Assembly: GCF_020034655.1 (NCBI RefSeq)
Contig: NZ_JAIQDJ010000010.1
Location: forward strand, 1-64,000
Length of the DNA: 64,000 nucleotides
Direction of reading: 5' to 3'
DNA from: Thermomonas beijingensis
Lineage (GTDB): Bacteria > Pseudomonadota > Gammaproteobacteria > Xanthomonadales > Xanthomonadaceae
In this document: piece by piece, positions 9,709 through 24,967 of the stretch
Numbering within the stretch: position 1 is the stretch's first letter
Layout: each line of letters starts with the position of its first letter
The notes under the pieces: generated by a model
What the model was told of the DNA's origin: nothing
The model's database searches: none
Seen by the model: the letters and a program-made list of their open reading frames with translations, nothing else
Made by a program: the position numbers and the translations under genes

Positions 9709-10434
9709 TCAATGCCCACCACAATCATTGTCCAAGCGCGCATTGACGCTGCGTTCTTCAATCCGCAGGGTGTCGCGTTCTTTTTCCTGCGCGTTGAAAA
9801 AGCGGGTGCGGATCGCGTCGCGGCGGTCACGCAAGCGTGCGCAGACATCCGCCGGCGGCAGCTGCACGCACGCGTCGCGAATCCACGTGCCACCTCCCGT
9901 GGCCACCGGCCAATTCACATCGCGCGGATGTGGATGCATCACGCGCTCCGGGTGGCCGATATTGCTGCCCAGCGATGACGTGGGCCGCACCGTGGGATAG
10001 CCCAGTGTCCACAGCGGCACCCAGCGCGGGTTGCCACGGTCATCGTCACTGGTATAGCGCTTGCCATCGGGTGTGGTGCACTCGAACATCGGCCTGGGCG
10101 GCACCAGATACACCGTGCGCTGCACTCCCTGTGGCGCAGCCTCGGGCTTGGCTGGTGGTGACGCCACTTGTGGCACGGCCAGCCGTGGCGGCGCATCCAC
10201 CGGCCGCACGGAGCTGCGGATTTGCTGCTTGCTGCCCGCCGCACACGGCGTGCTGGAATAGCTCACCATGCCGCCGGCATCGGTGCAGCGGTACACGGTG
10301 ACCGTGGCCGCGACTGGCGCGACTGGCGCGACTGGCGCGACTGGCGCGGCTGGCGCGGCTGGCGCAACTGTTTGCGCAGGCACGCTGCCTGCAAACGCAA
10401 GCACACAGATGGCAAGGACGAAGACAGCGCGCAT
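9709..10434 (-). CDS. Secreted DUF4124-domain protein (first of a pair)
   Basis: This protein has 241 residues from the ATG at 10434 (MRAVFVLAICVLAFAGSVPAQ), a Sec signal peptide. A 54-codon-equivalent upstream extension exists but has no signal sequence. The mature part begins with an Ala/Pro/Val repeat (APAAPVAPVAP...), encoded by 9-bp tandem repeats. DUF4124 follows (VYRCTDAGGMVSYSSTPC), then a C-terminal Cys-containing region. It is a paralogue of the next gene downstream and is translationally coupled to it. Function unknown. Confidence 0.8.
   Translation of the reverse strand: MRAVFVLAICVLAFAGSVPAQTVAPAAPAAPVAPVAPVAPVAATVTVYRCTDAGGMVSYSSTPCAAGSKQQIRSSVRPVDAPPRLAVPQVASPPAKPEAAPQGVQRTVYLVPPRPMFECTTPDGKRYTSDDDRGNPRWVPLWTLGYPTVRPTSSLGSNIGHPERVMHPHPRDVNWPVATGGGTWIRDACVQLPPADVCARLRDRRDAIRTRFFNAQEKERDTLRIEERSVNARLDNDCGGH
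10312..10366 (-). repeat. 9-bp tandem repeat coding for Ala-Pro-Val/Ala
   Basis: About six consecutive copies of a GACTGGCGC/GGCTGGCGC-type unit (plus-strand reading) lie just after the signal-peptide codons of the first DUF4124 gene. They encode the flexible APV/APA linker. The unit is a multiple of three, so copy-number change would alter only linker length. Confidence 0.75.
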
Positions 10435-10457
10435 GCGCCTATCTTCGCCGCGAATGC

Positions 10458-10484
10458 CGGCAGGGGGAACCCCGCCGTTTTTTT
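10458..10484 (+). terminator. Intrinsic terminator reading on the plus strand
   Basis: An eight-pair stem (CGGC-A-GGGG / CCCCGCCG, one bulged A) with a GAA loop is followed directly by seven T on the plus strand. The flanking genes (gltD and the DUF4124 pair) are both on the minus strand, and the opposite side has no T-run. It would therefore end a plus-strand, antisense transcript. Confidence 0.55.
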
Positions 10485-10488
10485 GCAT

Positions 10489-16439
<5,951 letters not shown>

Positions 16440-16605
16440 TGTGATTGAAAGTGGAGAACACCGCGCGGCAACAATCCCGGTTTGACGCAGTGCACAACCC
16501 GACTAAACCACACTTTGTGCGACGCAACAAGTAGTCTGGCGAAGAAAATTTTTGTTGCGCTTGAAACTGCTTCCGGGGCCCGCAAACACAAGGCCCCTGC
16601 GGGTT

Positions 16606-17157
16606 TCAGCGCAACGTGCTGCCGCTGCGCGCATCGCGAATGGTGCTGGGCTGCTGGCGGCCCAAGGTCTCGCCTTCGCTGATGGCATCCACACCCGCAA
16701 GGATGCGCGGATCGAGTTCGGCGCGGCTGCACGGCGAGGGCTCGCTGGCGATATTGGCGCTGGTGGACACCAGTGCGCCACCGAAGGTATCGCACAGTGC
16801 CCGCACCAGCGGGTGCGCCGTCACGCGCACGGCGATGCCGGTGTGCGCACCGGTGATCCAACGCGGTGCATTGGCCGATGCCGGCACGATCCACGTATTT
16901 GGCCCCGGCCAGCTGGCGCGTACCTGCGCAAGCTGTGCCTGGCTCAATGGCGAAGTCTCGATGAACGCCGCCAACTGGGCTTCATCGCTGGCGATCAGGA
17001 TCAAGCCTTTGGCCACATCGCGCTGCTTGAGCGCCAGTAATCGCAATACCGCCACTTCGTTGTGCGGATCGCAGCCCAAGCCCCACACGCCTTCAGTGGG
17101 GTAGGCAATCACGCCACCTTGACGCAGTAGCGCGGTGATGGTGTCAATGGATTTCAA
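16606..17157 (-). CDS. tsaC: Threonylcarbamoyl-AMP synthase (Sua5/YrdC family)
   Basis: This 183-residue protein is the length of stand-alone TsaC (RimN/YrdC), without the Sua5 extension. The N-terminus has GGVIAYPTEGVWGLGCDP, and KQRDVAKGLILIA is the K-R-x3-KGL nucleotide-binding stretch. It makes threonylcarbamoyl-AMP from threonine, bicarbonate and ATP, the first step of the t6A37 modification of ANN-decoding tRNAs. The start overlaps the topA stop by 4 bp, so the two are coupled. Confidence 0.93.
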   Translation of the reverse strand: MKSIDTITALLRQGGVIAYPTEGVWGLGCDPHNEVAVLRLLALKQRDVAKGLILIASDEAQLAAFIETSPLSQAQLAQVRASWPGPNTWIVPASANAPRWITGAHTGIAVRVTAHPLVRALCDTFGGALVSTSANIASEPSPCSRAELDPRILAGVDAISEGETLGRQQPSTIRDARSGSTLR

Positions 17158-19736
17158 AACGGGGCATCGCCATGGTTGGTTTTTTTCACCACCCGCTTTT
17201 TACCAGGCTCGACTTTGGCTGCAGTGAGCAGTGGCTTGGCCGGCGCAATACCGCTGGAATACAGAAGCGGTGATTTTTTGGCAACGGCTTTTGGGGCCGC
17301 CTTTTTCGCCGCAGGCTTCTTGGCGGCGGCTTTCCTGGCTGGCTTGTCAGCGGCGGTTTTTTTCGCTGTCGCTTTCTTCGCTACAGCTTTTTTGACCACC
17401 GTCTTTTTCGCGCCAAACCCCTTGCGCGCAGGCTTGCCGGTGTCAGCCATCAACTGCTGCACTTCGGCCAGGGTCAACGCTGCCGGCTCGCGGTCTTTTG
17501 GAATTTTGCCGTTGAGCACGCCATCGGACAGATACGGCCCGAAGCGGCCATTGAGAACCTGGATGTCGCTGTCGGGCCATTGCTTGATGACCCGGTTGCG
17601 GGCGATTTCTTCTTTTTCTTCGATCAGGAAAATGGCGCGCGCCAAAGTGATGGCATACGGGTCATCTTCTTTCTTCAATGAGGCATAGGTGCTGCCACGC
17701 TTGGCGAACGGGCCAAACCGGCCGATCCCCACGCTCACTTCCTCGCCGTTGGCATCAACGCCCAGCTGGCGCGGCATCTCGAACAACTGGAGCGCCTCCG
17801 GCAGGCTGATGCTGTAGATGCTTTGGCCGGGTTTGAGCGAGGCAAACCGCGGTTTTTCCTCGTCTTCCACGGTGCCAATTTGCACCAGCGGGCCAAACCG
17901 GCCAATGCGCGCACTCAACGGGCGGCCACTGGCGGGATCCACGCCCAACACGCGCACGCTGCCGGCGTCGGCCTTGTCCAGCGAGACCTTTTTGTCATCC
18001 ACCAATTCCTTGAACGGACCCCAGAATTTCTCCATCAGGGGGATCCAATTTTCTTCGCCACGGCTCACCGCATCCAACTCGTCTTCCAGATTGGCGGTGA
18101 AGTCGTAATCGACATATTTGGGGAAGTGGTTGGACAGGAATTTGCTCACCGCACGGCCAATATCGGTGGGCTTGAAGGCCCGCCCTTCCAGCAGCGCGTA
18201 CTGCTTGCCCAGCAGGGTTTGGATGATCGATGCGTAGGTGGACGGCCGGCCGATGCCATATTCCTCCAGCGCTTTCACCAGCGAGGCTTCGGTGAACCGC
18301 GGCGGTGGCTGGGTGAAGTGTTGGTCGGTATGGATGCGATCCAGTGGCACCGTATCGCCCAGCTTCATCAGCGGCAGCTTGCGGCCTTCGTCCTCATCGT
18401 CCTTGCTCTTGCTGTCTTTGCCTTCTTCATACACTGCCAGAAAACCGGGCACGACCACGGTGGTGCCGCTGGCGCGGAAGGCGTGTTCGCTGCCCGCACT
18501 CAAATCCACACTGACGGTATTGAGCGTGGCCGGAATCATCTGGCTGGCCACCGCACGCTTCCAGATCAGCTCGTACAGCTTGCGCTCGTCGTCGGTCAAA
18601 AACCGCGCCACTTGGGTGGGAGTGCGCAGTGCCGAAGTGGGGCGCACGGCTTCGTGCGCTTCCTGCGCGTTCTTGGCTTTGGTCTGATAGAAATTGGGTT
18701 TGTCGGGCAGTGAGGCCGTACCAAAATCGCGCGCAATCACGTCGCGAATATCGGCCAAGGCATCTTGCGACAGGCTCACCGAGTCGGTACGCATATAGCT
18801 GATCAGGCCCACCGCGCCTTCATCACCAATGGCCACACCTTCATACAATTTTTGCGCCACCTGCATGGTCTTGCGGGTGGTGAAGCCCAGCTTGCGCGCC
18901 GCTTCCTGCTGCAAGGTGGAGGTGGTGAACGGCGGCGACGGCCGGCGCTTGCGCTCTTTGCTGGTGACATCTGTCACATGCAACTTGCCGGCGGCAGCCT
19001 GCTGGATGCGCAGGCGCGCCGCTTCCGCGGCGTTGGCGTCGGTCAGGGTGAATTCCAGCTTGCCGGTATCCTGCGCAAACTTCTTGCCATCCAATTTGAT
19101 GAGTTTGGCGGTGAAGGCTTGCGCGGGATGCGCGCATTCGGCTTCCACCGACCAGTATTCGTGGGCGATGAAGGCTTCGATTTCTTCTTCGCGCTCCACG
19201 ATCATGCGCAGCGCCGGCGACTGCACGCGCCCGGCCGACAGCCCCGCCTTGATCTTGCGCCACAGCACCGGCGACAGGTTGAAGCCCACCAGATAGTCCA
19301 GCGCGCGCCGCGCCTGCTGCGCATCTACCAAGTCCGAGGCGATATCACGCGGCTGGGTCATCGCGTCCTTGATCGCCCGCGGAGTGATTTCGGTAAACAC
19401 CACGCGCTGCAAGCTCTTGCCTTGCAGCAGGTTGCGCTGTTTCAGAATCTCGGCGATATGCCAGCTGATCGCCTCCCCTTCGCGGTCCGGGTCGGTGGCC
19501 AGGAACAAGTGGTCGGCGGATTTGGCGGCCTTGGCAATCGCATCCACATGGCGCTCGTTTTTCTCGATGGTCTCGTAGCGCATCGCAAACCCGTTGTCCG
19601 GATCTACCGCACCTTCCTTCGGCACCAGATCGCGCACATGGCCATAGCTGGCGAGAACGGTGAAGTCCTTGCCGAGATATTTATTGATCGTCTTGGCCTT
19701 GGCGGGCGATTCGACGATAAGCAGATTTTTAGCCAT
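17154..19736 (-). CDS. topA: DNA topoisomerase I
   Basis: This 860-residue protein begins with a TOPRIM domain (LLIVESPAKAKTINKYLG). The type IA core contains the catalytic tyrosine in ISYMRTDS (Tyr314). Its C-terminal repeats have IGRFGP/NGRFGPYLSDG cores but lack Cys4 zinc ribbons. The last 90 residues or so are a lysine/alanine-rich tail (AKKATAKKTAAD..., KKPAAKKAAPK). It relaxes negative supercoils through a 5'-phosphotyrosine intermediate. It is followed with a 4-bp overlap by tsaC. Confidence 0.97.
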   Translation of the reverse strand: MAKNLLIVESPAKAKTINKYLGKDFTVLASYGHVRDLVPKEGAVDPDNGFAMRYETIEKNERHVDAIAKAAKSADHLFLATDPDREGEAISWHIAEILKQRNLLQGKSLQRVVFTEITPRAIKDAMTQPRDIASDLVDAQQARRALDYLVGFNLSPVLWRKIKAGLSAGRVQSPALRMIVEREEEIEAFIAHEYWSVEAECAHPAQAFTAKLIKLDGKKFAQDTGKLEFTLTDANAAEAARLRIQQAAAGKLHVTDVTSKERKRRPSPPFTTSTLQQEAARKLGFTTRKTMQVAQKLYEGVAIGDEGAVGLISYMRTDSVSLSQDALADIRDVIARDFGTASLPDKPNFYQTKAKNAQEAHEAVRPTSALRTPTQVARFLTDDERKLYELIWKRAVASQMIPATLNTVSVDLSAGSEHAFRASGTTVVVPGFLAVYEEGKDSKSKDDEDEGRKLPLMKLGDTVPLDRIHTDQHFTQPPPRFTEASLVKALEEYGIGRPSTYASIIQTLLGKQYALLEGRAFKPTDIGRAVSKFLSNHFPKYVDYDFTANLEDELDAVSRGEENWIPLMEKFWGPFKELVDDKKVSLDKADAGSVRVLGVDPASGRPLSARIGRFGPLVQIGTVEDEEKPRFASLKPGQSIYSISLPEALQLFEMPRQLGVDANGEEVSVGIGRFGPFAKRGSTYASLKKEDDPYAITLARAIFLIEEKEEIARNRVIKQWPDSDIQVLNGRFGPYLSDGVLNGKIPKDREPAALTLAEVQQLMADTGKPARKGFGAKKTVVKKAVAKKATAKKTAADKPARKAAAKKPAAKKAAPKAVAKKSPLLYSSGIAPAKPLLTAAKVEPGKKRVVKKTNHGDAPF

Positions 19737-19794
19737 GGCGACGCGGTTTTCCGAAGTGCAGTGAGCCGGTGCATGCAGCCGGCGAAGATGCCAA

Positions 19795-19818
19795 CGCCCG
19801 GAGCAGATGCCCCGGGCG
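19795..19818 (-). terminator. GC-rich hairpin between the RDD gene and topA, possible terminator
   Basis: A seven-pair perfect stem (CGCCCGG/CCGGGCG, loop of ten) lies in the 147-bp gap downstream of the RDD-family gene and upstream of topA. It has no clear T-run on either strand, so intrinsic termination is doubtful; it could equally shape the topA leader. Confidence 0.25.
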
Positions 19819-19883
19819 CTATTTATAGTGGAATCACGAATGTATGCCCCGTGTCAAGCGCCGCGATATTGCAAAGCCTGTCT

Positions 19884-20711
19884 TTAGTGGCTGGCACGAG
19901 CCGCAAACACCACCGCCGCCATAATGGCCAGCACCCCAACCACGAGCAACAAACCACCCAACACCAAGATGGTGATGGTGACGGCCCCCAGCTCTTTGCG
20001 CTGCCATTCGGGGTGCGAGGTAAATGCCCATTTATCCACCACGAGGGTGTCACACATCATGTCGTGCAGGGCGCGCTTGCGCTCGGTGAAGCCGGCCATT
20101 GCAAAGCCAATGCACAGCGTCAATGAACTCACGATCAGTCCAAAGTAGCGCCCCACACCGCGCAAAAAACTGATCTTCTGCCCATCCGAGCGAACCACCT
20201 TAATACCGACTGCCATTTTGCCCAGTGTGGCCATCGCACTGGAGGCATGCATCCCAGCAAAATAGGCAACACCAATGACCATCCCCACCAGATTACTGAG
20301 CAGCTGTACGGCGAGGAATTTGCCGCCACTGGGATCGCCCATGGAGGCAACGCCCATCATTGCGCCAATGACTCCGCCGATCATGCCGCCCACGATGCCG
20401 GCAATGAAGCCATCAATGATGTAAGCCGCCACCCGCTTCCAAAACCCGGCGTATACCACTTCGCCGCCGTTGACGACGGCCTCCTCGCCCAGCACCTCGC
20501 TGGCCGGCGGCATATAGGGTGAGGCTGGCGCAGCAGCTTGCAGACCCAACGCCTCGGAAAAATCACTCAACGCCTGCCATTGCGGCAATCCCGAATGCCA
20601 CACCAGACTGTCCAGCCGAATATCGCCATTGCGAAACAAGCGCACCAATTCGGCATCGTCCACCGGGCCACACTGCTGATGATTGCGATCTGCGTAATGC
20701 CATTGGGTCAT
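19884..20711 (-). CDS. GYF_2 + RDD-family membrane protein
   Basis: This is a protein of 275 residues. Residues 1-60 form a GYF_2 (DUF4339) domain: MTQWHYADRNHQQCGPV, then LVWHSGLPQWQAL. After a short linker comes an RDD-type membrane domain with several helices (VYAGFWKRVAAYIIDGFIAGIV near 85-105; GVGRYFGLIVSSLTLCIGF). A last hydrophobic helix ends the protein. GYF_2 domains bind proline-rich peptides; RDD proteins are polytopic and mostly uncharacterised. Its ATG overlaps the stop of the upstream GYF gene by 4 bp, so both probably act together. Confidence 0.85.
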   Translation of the reverse strand: MTQWHYADRNHQQCGPVDDAELVRLFRNGDIRLDSLVWHSGLPQWQALSDFSEALGLQAAAPASPYMPPASEVLGEEAVVNGGEVVYAGFWKRVAAYIIDGFIAGIVGGMIGGVIGAMMGVASMGDPSGGKFLAVQLLSNLVGMVIGVAYFAGMHASSAMATLGKMAVGIKVVRSDGQKISFLRGVGRYFGLIVSSLTLCIGFAMAGFTERKRALHDMMCDTLVVDKWAFTSHPEWQRKELGAVTITILVLGGLLLVVGVLAIMAAVVFAARASH

Positions 20712-21337
20712 GGGGTGTTCTCGGAAGCATCAATGGAGCAGGTGGCCGTCTGCATTTCGCAGGTAATCGTTTTCTTGCCCGGTGCTTTGGGGACGCCGGT
20801 GATCGGCGTTTGCATGTCCACTGCGGCATCCGCCTCACTGCACGCCCCATGCGGTGGCGCTGCGGGGGATTCGCCATGATTCATGGCTGCCACCGCGCTG
20901 TTGGCATAGGCCTTCATTTCCGCCAAACATGCCCCTTCGGCAGAACGCACCCGATAACTGTTGTAGGCCGGAAGTGCAATGGCGGCGAGAATCGCGATCA
21001 TCGGTACCGCAAGTACCGCCGCCACAATCACCGCAATCAAGCAGCCAGACATGCCACGTGGCTTGGGCGCGGGTGCGTGATGCACCACAATGCCGGGCTG
21101 TGGGACATTGGCCTGCATCGGAGGTGGTGCTGGCGGCAACGTGGGCGGCAACGGCGGCACCGCGTGCACCCCCAATTCTTCAAGGCTGCGTTGCAACGGC
21201 TGCCAACTGTCCAAGCCTGTACGCCACACCAAGGTGTCGGGCGTAATGGTCCCCGCCCGCAACAACTCAACCAATCGCTCTGCCGGTACCGGACCAACCT
21301 GCTCGGTGCCCCCTGCGGCGTAATACCACTCTGTCAT
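20708..21337 (-). CDS. GYF_2-domain protein with pilin-like transmembrane segment
   Basis: This is a protein of 209 residues. It opens with a GYF_2 domain (MTEWYYAAGGTEQVGPV, LVWRTGLDSWQPL) and a proline-rich linker (PPLPPTLPPAPPP). One hydrophobic helix, AVLAVPMIAILAAIALPAYN, then SYRVRSAEG, resembles the N-terminal helix of type IV pilins. The C-terminal 70 residues contain Cys residues that could pair. There is no pilin leader at the N-terminus, so normal prepilin processing is unlikely. Its stop overlaps the next GYF/RDD gene by 4 bp. The linker could be a ligand for its own or the neighbour's GYF domain (inference). Confidence 0.8.
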   Translation of the reverse strand: MTEWYYAAGGTEQVGPVPAERLVELLRAGTITPDTLVWRTGLDSWQPLQRSLEELGVHAVPPLPPTLPPAPPPMQANVPQPGIVVHHAPAPKPRGMSGCLIAVIVAAVLAVPMIAILAAIALPAYNSYRVRSAEGACLAEMKAYANSAVAAMNHGESPAAPPHGACSEADAAVDMQTPITGVPKAPGKKTITCEMQTATCSIDASENTP

Positions 21338-21359
21338 GCAACCTCCGTGTTCAAATCAT

Positions 21360-21851
21360 TCAATGAAGTGGTTCGGGATCGTCCAGATACATCTGGGTTT
21401 CCATCCAGGCGTAGGCCGCTTCGCTACCCGGCTGATTGAACAGTACCAGCAACACCACCCATTTCAGATCATCCAGATCCAGCGAGTCTTGATCAAGCGC
21501 CATGGCTCGATCCAGCACCAATTCGCGCTGGTTTGCATCCAGCACGCCGTGCTGTTCGAGCAGCAGCAAGAAACCGCGTGCTTCCACATCCAACTTGTCC
21601 AGCTCCGCACCCTGGAACACCCGGATCGGGGCGCTGACCCGGGCCGGGCTTGCGGCCGGGCGTTGGGTGACCAGCACATCCAGCCAGTCAAATGCGCGGT
21701 GGATTTCATCGGGGGCGAAGCCGGCTTCGATCAACTCCCCCATCAACGCACCGTCTTGACTGCCAGACGCATTTCCGGGCACCAGCGCAATGTCGTTGGC
21801 GAAATAGTGTTCGAACAGATACAGCAGGACGTCCAGAATGCTTTCTTTCAT
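21360..21851 (-). CDS. smg: Smg protein (DUF494)
   Basis: This 163-residue protein starts [17 protein letters not shown] and matches the DUF494/Smg family, which sits beside dprA in many beta- and gammaproteobacteria, as it does here. It is acidic and soluble. Its role is unknown; the name comes from the neighbourhood. The gap to dprA on the same strand is 48 bp. Confidence 0.9.
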   Translation of the reverse strand: MKESILDVLLYLFEHYFANDIALVPGNASGSQDGALMGELIEAGFAPDEIHRAFDWLDVLVTQRPAASPARVSAPIRVFQGAELDKLDVEARGFLLLLEQHGVLDANQRELVLDRAMALDQDSLDLDDLKWVVLLVLFNQPGSEAAYAWMETQMYLDDPEPLH

Positions 21852-21899
21852 CCCCCCCTGCCTGCGCCACCAAGGCGCTGTTGCTGCTGATTGCTGGTC

Positions 21900-23030
21900 T
21901 CAACCGCCGATTCGGCAGTAGCGGCCGTGCTCGGCCACCACCCGTCCTTCCAGTTCCAGCGTCAGCAGCATGGCCGACAGTTCGGCCACCGTCAATCCGG
22001 TGCGCTCCTCCAGCTCGTCCATACCGGTTGGGTCATGACCCAAGGCAGGCCACAACCGGTTGTAGTTGGCATTGTCTTGATGCGGTGCCGGCAGGGCCGC
22101 CAATGGTTGGATGGGTACGCTATCCAGTTCGCCACGCAGGGCGCGGGCCAACTCCAGAACCGAAGGACTGAGGACGTCGATGACCTCCTGCGCCGACTCC
22201 ACCAGCGCGGCCCCTTCGCGAATCAGGTGGTGGCAGCCACGCGCCATCGGGTTGTGGATGGAGCCGGGCAGGGCAAACACTTCGCGCCCGGCGTCGGCGG
22301 CCTGACGGGCGGTAATCAGCGCACCTGAACGCAGTGCAGCCTCGATCACCAAGGTGCCCAGACTCAATCCCGCCAAAATGCGGTTGCGGCTGGGGAAGTG
22401 CTGGCGCAGCGGGCCGGTACCGGGGGGGTGCTCGGACACCACGGCACCCGTGGCCGCGATGCGCTCCAGCAATGTCTGGTGGCGCGTTGGGTAGGCGATA
22501 TCCGGGCCGGTGCCCAACACTGCGACGGTGACTCCACCCGCCTCCAGCGTGGCGCTGTGGGCGGCGGCGTCGATCCCGGCAGCCAGCCCACTGGCGATGC
22601 AGAACCCGGCGTTGGCCAGCTGCCGCGCAAACTGCCCGGCATTGGCGCAGCCGCCGGCGGTGGCAGTCCGGCTGCCGACAATGGCAACCGCAGGCCGCCA
22701 CAACCGGGCCGGGTCGCCGGCCACGAACAACATTGCAGGCGGCGAGCCGATGCGCCGCAGTAGTGGGGGGTAGTCGGCATCGCGCCAGCCCAGCAGATGG
22801 TGCCCGGGTGCTTGCAGCCAGTCCGCCGCATTGCGCAGCGCCGCCGCATCAGGTGTGCGGATGGCATTGCAGGCCGGCGCGGCCAGGCCGTGGCTGGCCC
22901 AATCGCGTGCACCAGCTGCAATAGCCGCCTGCGCGGTGGCGTGCGAATCCAGCAGGCGGCGCAGCCCTGAGGCCGGCGCGCCACTAAACAGCAGGCGCAG
23001 AAGAGGTTCATGTTCGCAACGATCTGACAT
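21900..23030 (-). CDS. dprA: DNA-processing protein DprA (Smf)
   Basis: This protein has 376 residues from the ATG at 23030 (MSDRCEHEPLLRLLF). The longer open frame to 23147 would overlap the LysM gene and lacks family similarity. The Rossmann-like DprA core has VGSRTATAGG, SGLAAGIDAAAH, SEHPPGT and FPSRNRILAGLS. A C-terminal winged-helix segment (DELEERTGLTVAELSAMLLTLELEGRV) completes it. DprA loads RecA on incoming single strands during natural transformation. comF in the same window fits a competent lineage. Confidence 0.95.
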   Translation of the reverse strand: MSDRCEHEPLLRLLFSGAPASGLRRLLDSHATAQAAIAAGARDWASHGLAAPACNAIRTPDAAALRNAADWLQAPGHHLLGWRDADYPPLLRRIGSPPAMLFVAGDPARLWRPAVAIVGSRTATAGGCANAGQFARQLANAGFCIASGLAAGIDAAAHSATLEAGGVTVAVLGTGPDIAYPTRHQTLLERIAATGAVVSEHPPGTGPLRQHFPSRNRILAGLSLGTLVIEAALRSGALITARQAADAGREVFALPGSIHNPMARGCHHLIREGAALVESAQEVIDVLSPSVLELARALRGELDSVPIQPLAALPAPHQDNANYNRLWPALGHDPTGMDELEERTGLTVAELSAMLLTLELEGRVVAEHGRYCRIGG

Positions 23031-23106
23031 GCCTCCAGCATCACGCACAAACAACAACGGCACCCTCAGGTGCCGTTGCGGTACTGGGTCGGAAAACCCT
23101 GAAAAC

Positions 23107-24297
23107 TCAGTAAGACGCGTCCGGGTGCTTGAGCTCGTAGCCCACACGCACCGGTTTGACGCTGCTCATCACCAAGGCGTAGCTGACATTGTCGAAGGTG
23201 CGGAACACCATGGCATGACCGGCAAATTCATCCGGCAGGCGCACTTTGTGTTCGGCCAAGGTGATGTCGTCGTTGGCATCCAGCCCCGATTTGATCTTGT
23301 CGGTGACCGCGTCGCCACGCTTCCACAGCGAGAACACGGTGCCATTGTCGATGCCCTCGCGTGCACCACCAGAAATGGCGATGACGTCGCGGGTGCCGCC
23401 GAACTTGTCGTGATCGGCCACCGACATTACCGTCACCCGGCCATACTTGGCCTGCTGCTTGGGTGGATGCGGAAAGAACTGCAGGTCGTAGGTTTGCGCC
23501 TCAACCGGAATCAAGCGATCACCAGCGCGCACATCACGGCCTTCGGCATCCAACAACACCGTGCTGGCCTGAATACCCGCCACTTCACCACGGGTCACCG
23601 TGCCTACCGTCTGGGTCACCAATTCATAGCCCAGAAACTCGGTGTTCTTGCTCGGAAAGACCGCATTGCTCCACAAGGTGCCGTCATCCGGGCCGGAATG
23701 GCCACGCGCATCCAGCTCCTGCCCTTGGAACACGTCACAGCACATCCCGGCGCGTTCTACCATGCGATAGCGCTTTTCCGGGCGGACTATCAAATAACGC
23801 TGACCGGCAGCAATGCCTTCCAAGCCGCGCACATACGCCACTTGGCCCCGTGATGCGTGCAAACGGCCATCTTCCAAGCCCACCACATACGGTAGGCTGG
23901 AAATATCGGACACGATACGCATGTCTTTCAGGAACGGCTCGATTTCCGCCAGCGGCACGGCATTGACCGGGCTTTCGGTCCGTGCGCCCGGCTGCACCGC
24001 CACTCGATCCAAGTACGCCAGACTCAGCACGTCACCTGGATAGATCAAATGCGGGTTTTTGATCTGCGGATTGGCTTGCCAGATTTCCGGCCACAGCCAA
24101 GGCTTCTTCAAGAAGCGCGCAGAAATGTCCCACAAGGTGTCGCCACGCTTCACCACGTAAGAATCCGGATGGTCACCGCGCATTTGTGCCGCCGCCGCAT
24201 AGGTGGCCACCGTCAACAATGCAGCAGCAAGCATCGTGCGCAGCCCGCGAGAGCGCGGCACATTGGAACGCATCAGGTTGGAAACCCGTTCAAGCAT
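23107..24297 (-). CDS. LysM peptidoglycan-binding domain protein
   Basis: This protein has 396 residues from [11 protein letters not shown] (24297; an internal start at 24273 is possible). A signal sequence ([18 protein letters not shown]) precedes one LysM domain, [17 protein letters not shown] to [13 protein letters not shown]. The remaining 280 residues have no domain I can name and are typical of the LysM proteins placed between dprA and def in xanthomonads. It probably binds cell-wall glycan in the periplasm. It is divergent from def, with 153 bp between the start codons. Confidence 0.85.
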   Translation of the reverse strand: MLERVSNLMRSNVPRSRGLRTMLAAALLTVATYAAAAQMRGDHPDSYVVKRGDTLWDISARFLKKPWLWPEIWQANPQIKNPHLIYPGDVLSLAYLDRVAVQPGARTESPVNAVPLAEIEPFLKDMRIVSDISSLPYVVGLEDGRLHASRGQVAYVRGLEGIAAGQRYLIVRPEKRYRMVERAGMCCDVFQGQELDARGHSGPDDGTLWSNAVFPSKNTEFLGYELVTQTVGTVTRGEVAGIQASTVLLDAEGRDVRAGDRLIPVEAQTYDLQFFPHPPKQQAKYGRVTVMSVADHDKFGGTRDVIAISGGAREGIDNGTVFSLWKRGDAVTDKIKSGLDANDDITLAEHKVRLPDEFAGHAMVFRTFDNVSYALVMSSVKPVRVGYELKHPDASY

Positions 24298-24450
24298 GAT
24301 CGCTATCTCCCCGCAGCTCTTGGCAAAATCCCCTGTCGCCCGCTCAATATAGCTCACAATCCAATCGGTCTGGCAAGCGATGGTGCAGGTTTGAGCGGCT
24401 ACAATCGGCAGCGGACAGCCGTGTGGGCTGTCAAATACCGGATTTCCGCC

Positions 24451-24963
24451 ATGTCCATGCTCCCGATTCTTGAATTTCCCGACCCGCGCCTGCGCACCAA
24501 AGCCGCCGACGTTGACCCGGCGGAATTGGCCACACCGGCGTTCCAAACCTTGCTCGACGACATGTTTGAAACCATGTACGAAGCCCCCGGAATCGGCCTT
24601 GCCGCCAGCCAGGTGGACGTGCACAAGCGCTTCATGGTGATTGACGTGACCGAGGACAAAAGCCGGCCACTGGTGTTCATCAACCCGCGGATCAGTGCCC
24701 GGGCGGGCGAACAGGTCTATCAGGAGGGCTGCTTGTCGGTGCCGGGGATTTATGCGGACGTGACACGCAGCGACACCGTCACGGTGGAGGCGCTGGATCG
24801 CCACGGACAGGCGTTTTCGCTGGACGCCGATGGCGTACTGGCGGTCTGTGTACAGCACGAAATGGACCACTTAGACGGCAAATTGTTTGTCGATTACCTG
24901 TCCCCGCTGAAACGTGAAATGGTCCGCAAGAAGTTGCTGAAGGCCAAGCGCAGCGCGGCCTGA
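24451..24963 (+). CDS. def: Peptide deformylase
   Basis: This protein has 170 residues from the ATG at 24451; upstream in-frame sequence runs into the divergent lysM gene. The three class-I motifs are present: [14 protein letters not shown] (Cys94) and HEMDH (His136, Glu137, His140), which bind the metal and catalyse removal of the formyl group from nascent Met. It is followed by fmt after 4 bp, so both formyl-cycle enzymes are co-expressed. Confidence 0.97.
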   Translation: MSMLPILEFPDPRLRTKAADVDPAELATPAFQTLLDDMFETMYEAPGIGLAASQVDVHKRFMVIDVTEDKSRPLVFINPRISARAGEQVYQEGCLSVPGIYADVTRSDTVTVEALDRHGQAFSLDADGVLAVCVQHEMDHLDGKLFVDYLSPLKREMVRKKLLKAKRSAA

Positions 24964-24967
24964 CCCC

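Noticed and set aside
23031-23147. Longer N-terminus for DprA
   Set aside because: The extra 39 residues overlap the lysM stop region and do not resemble DprA; the ATG at 23030 fits the family.
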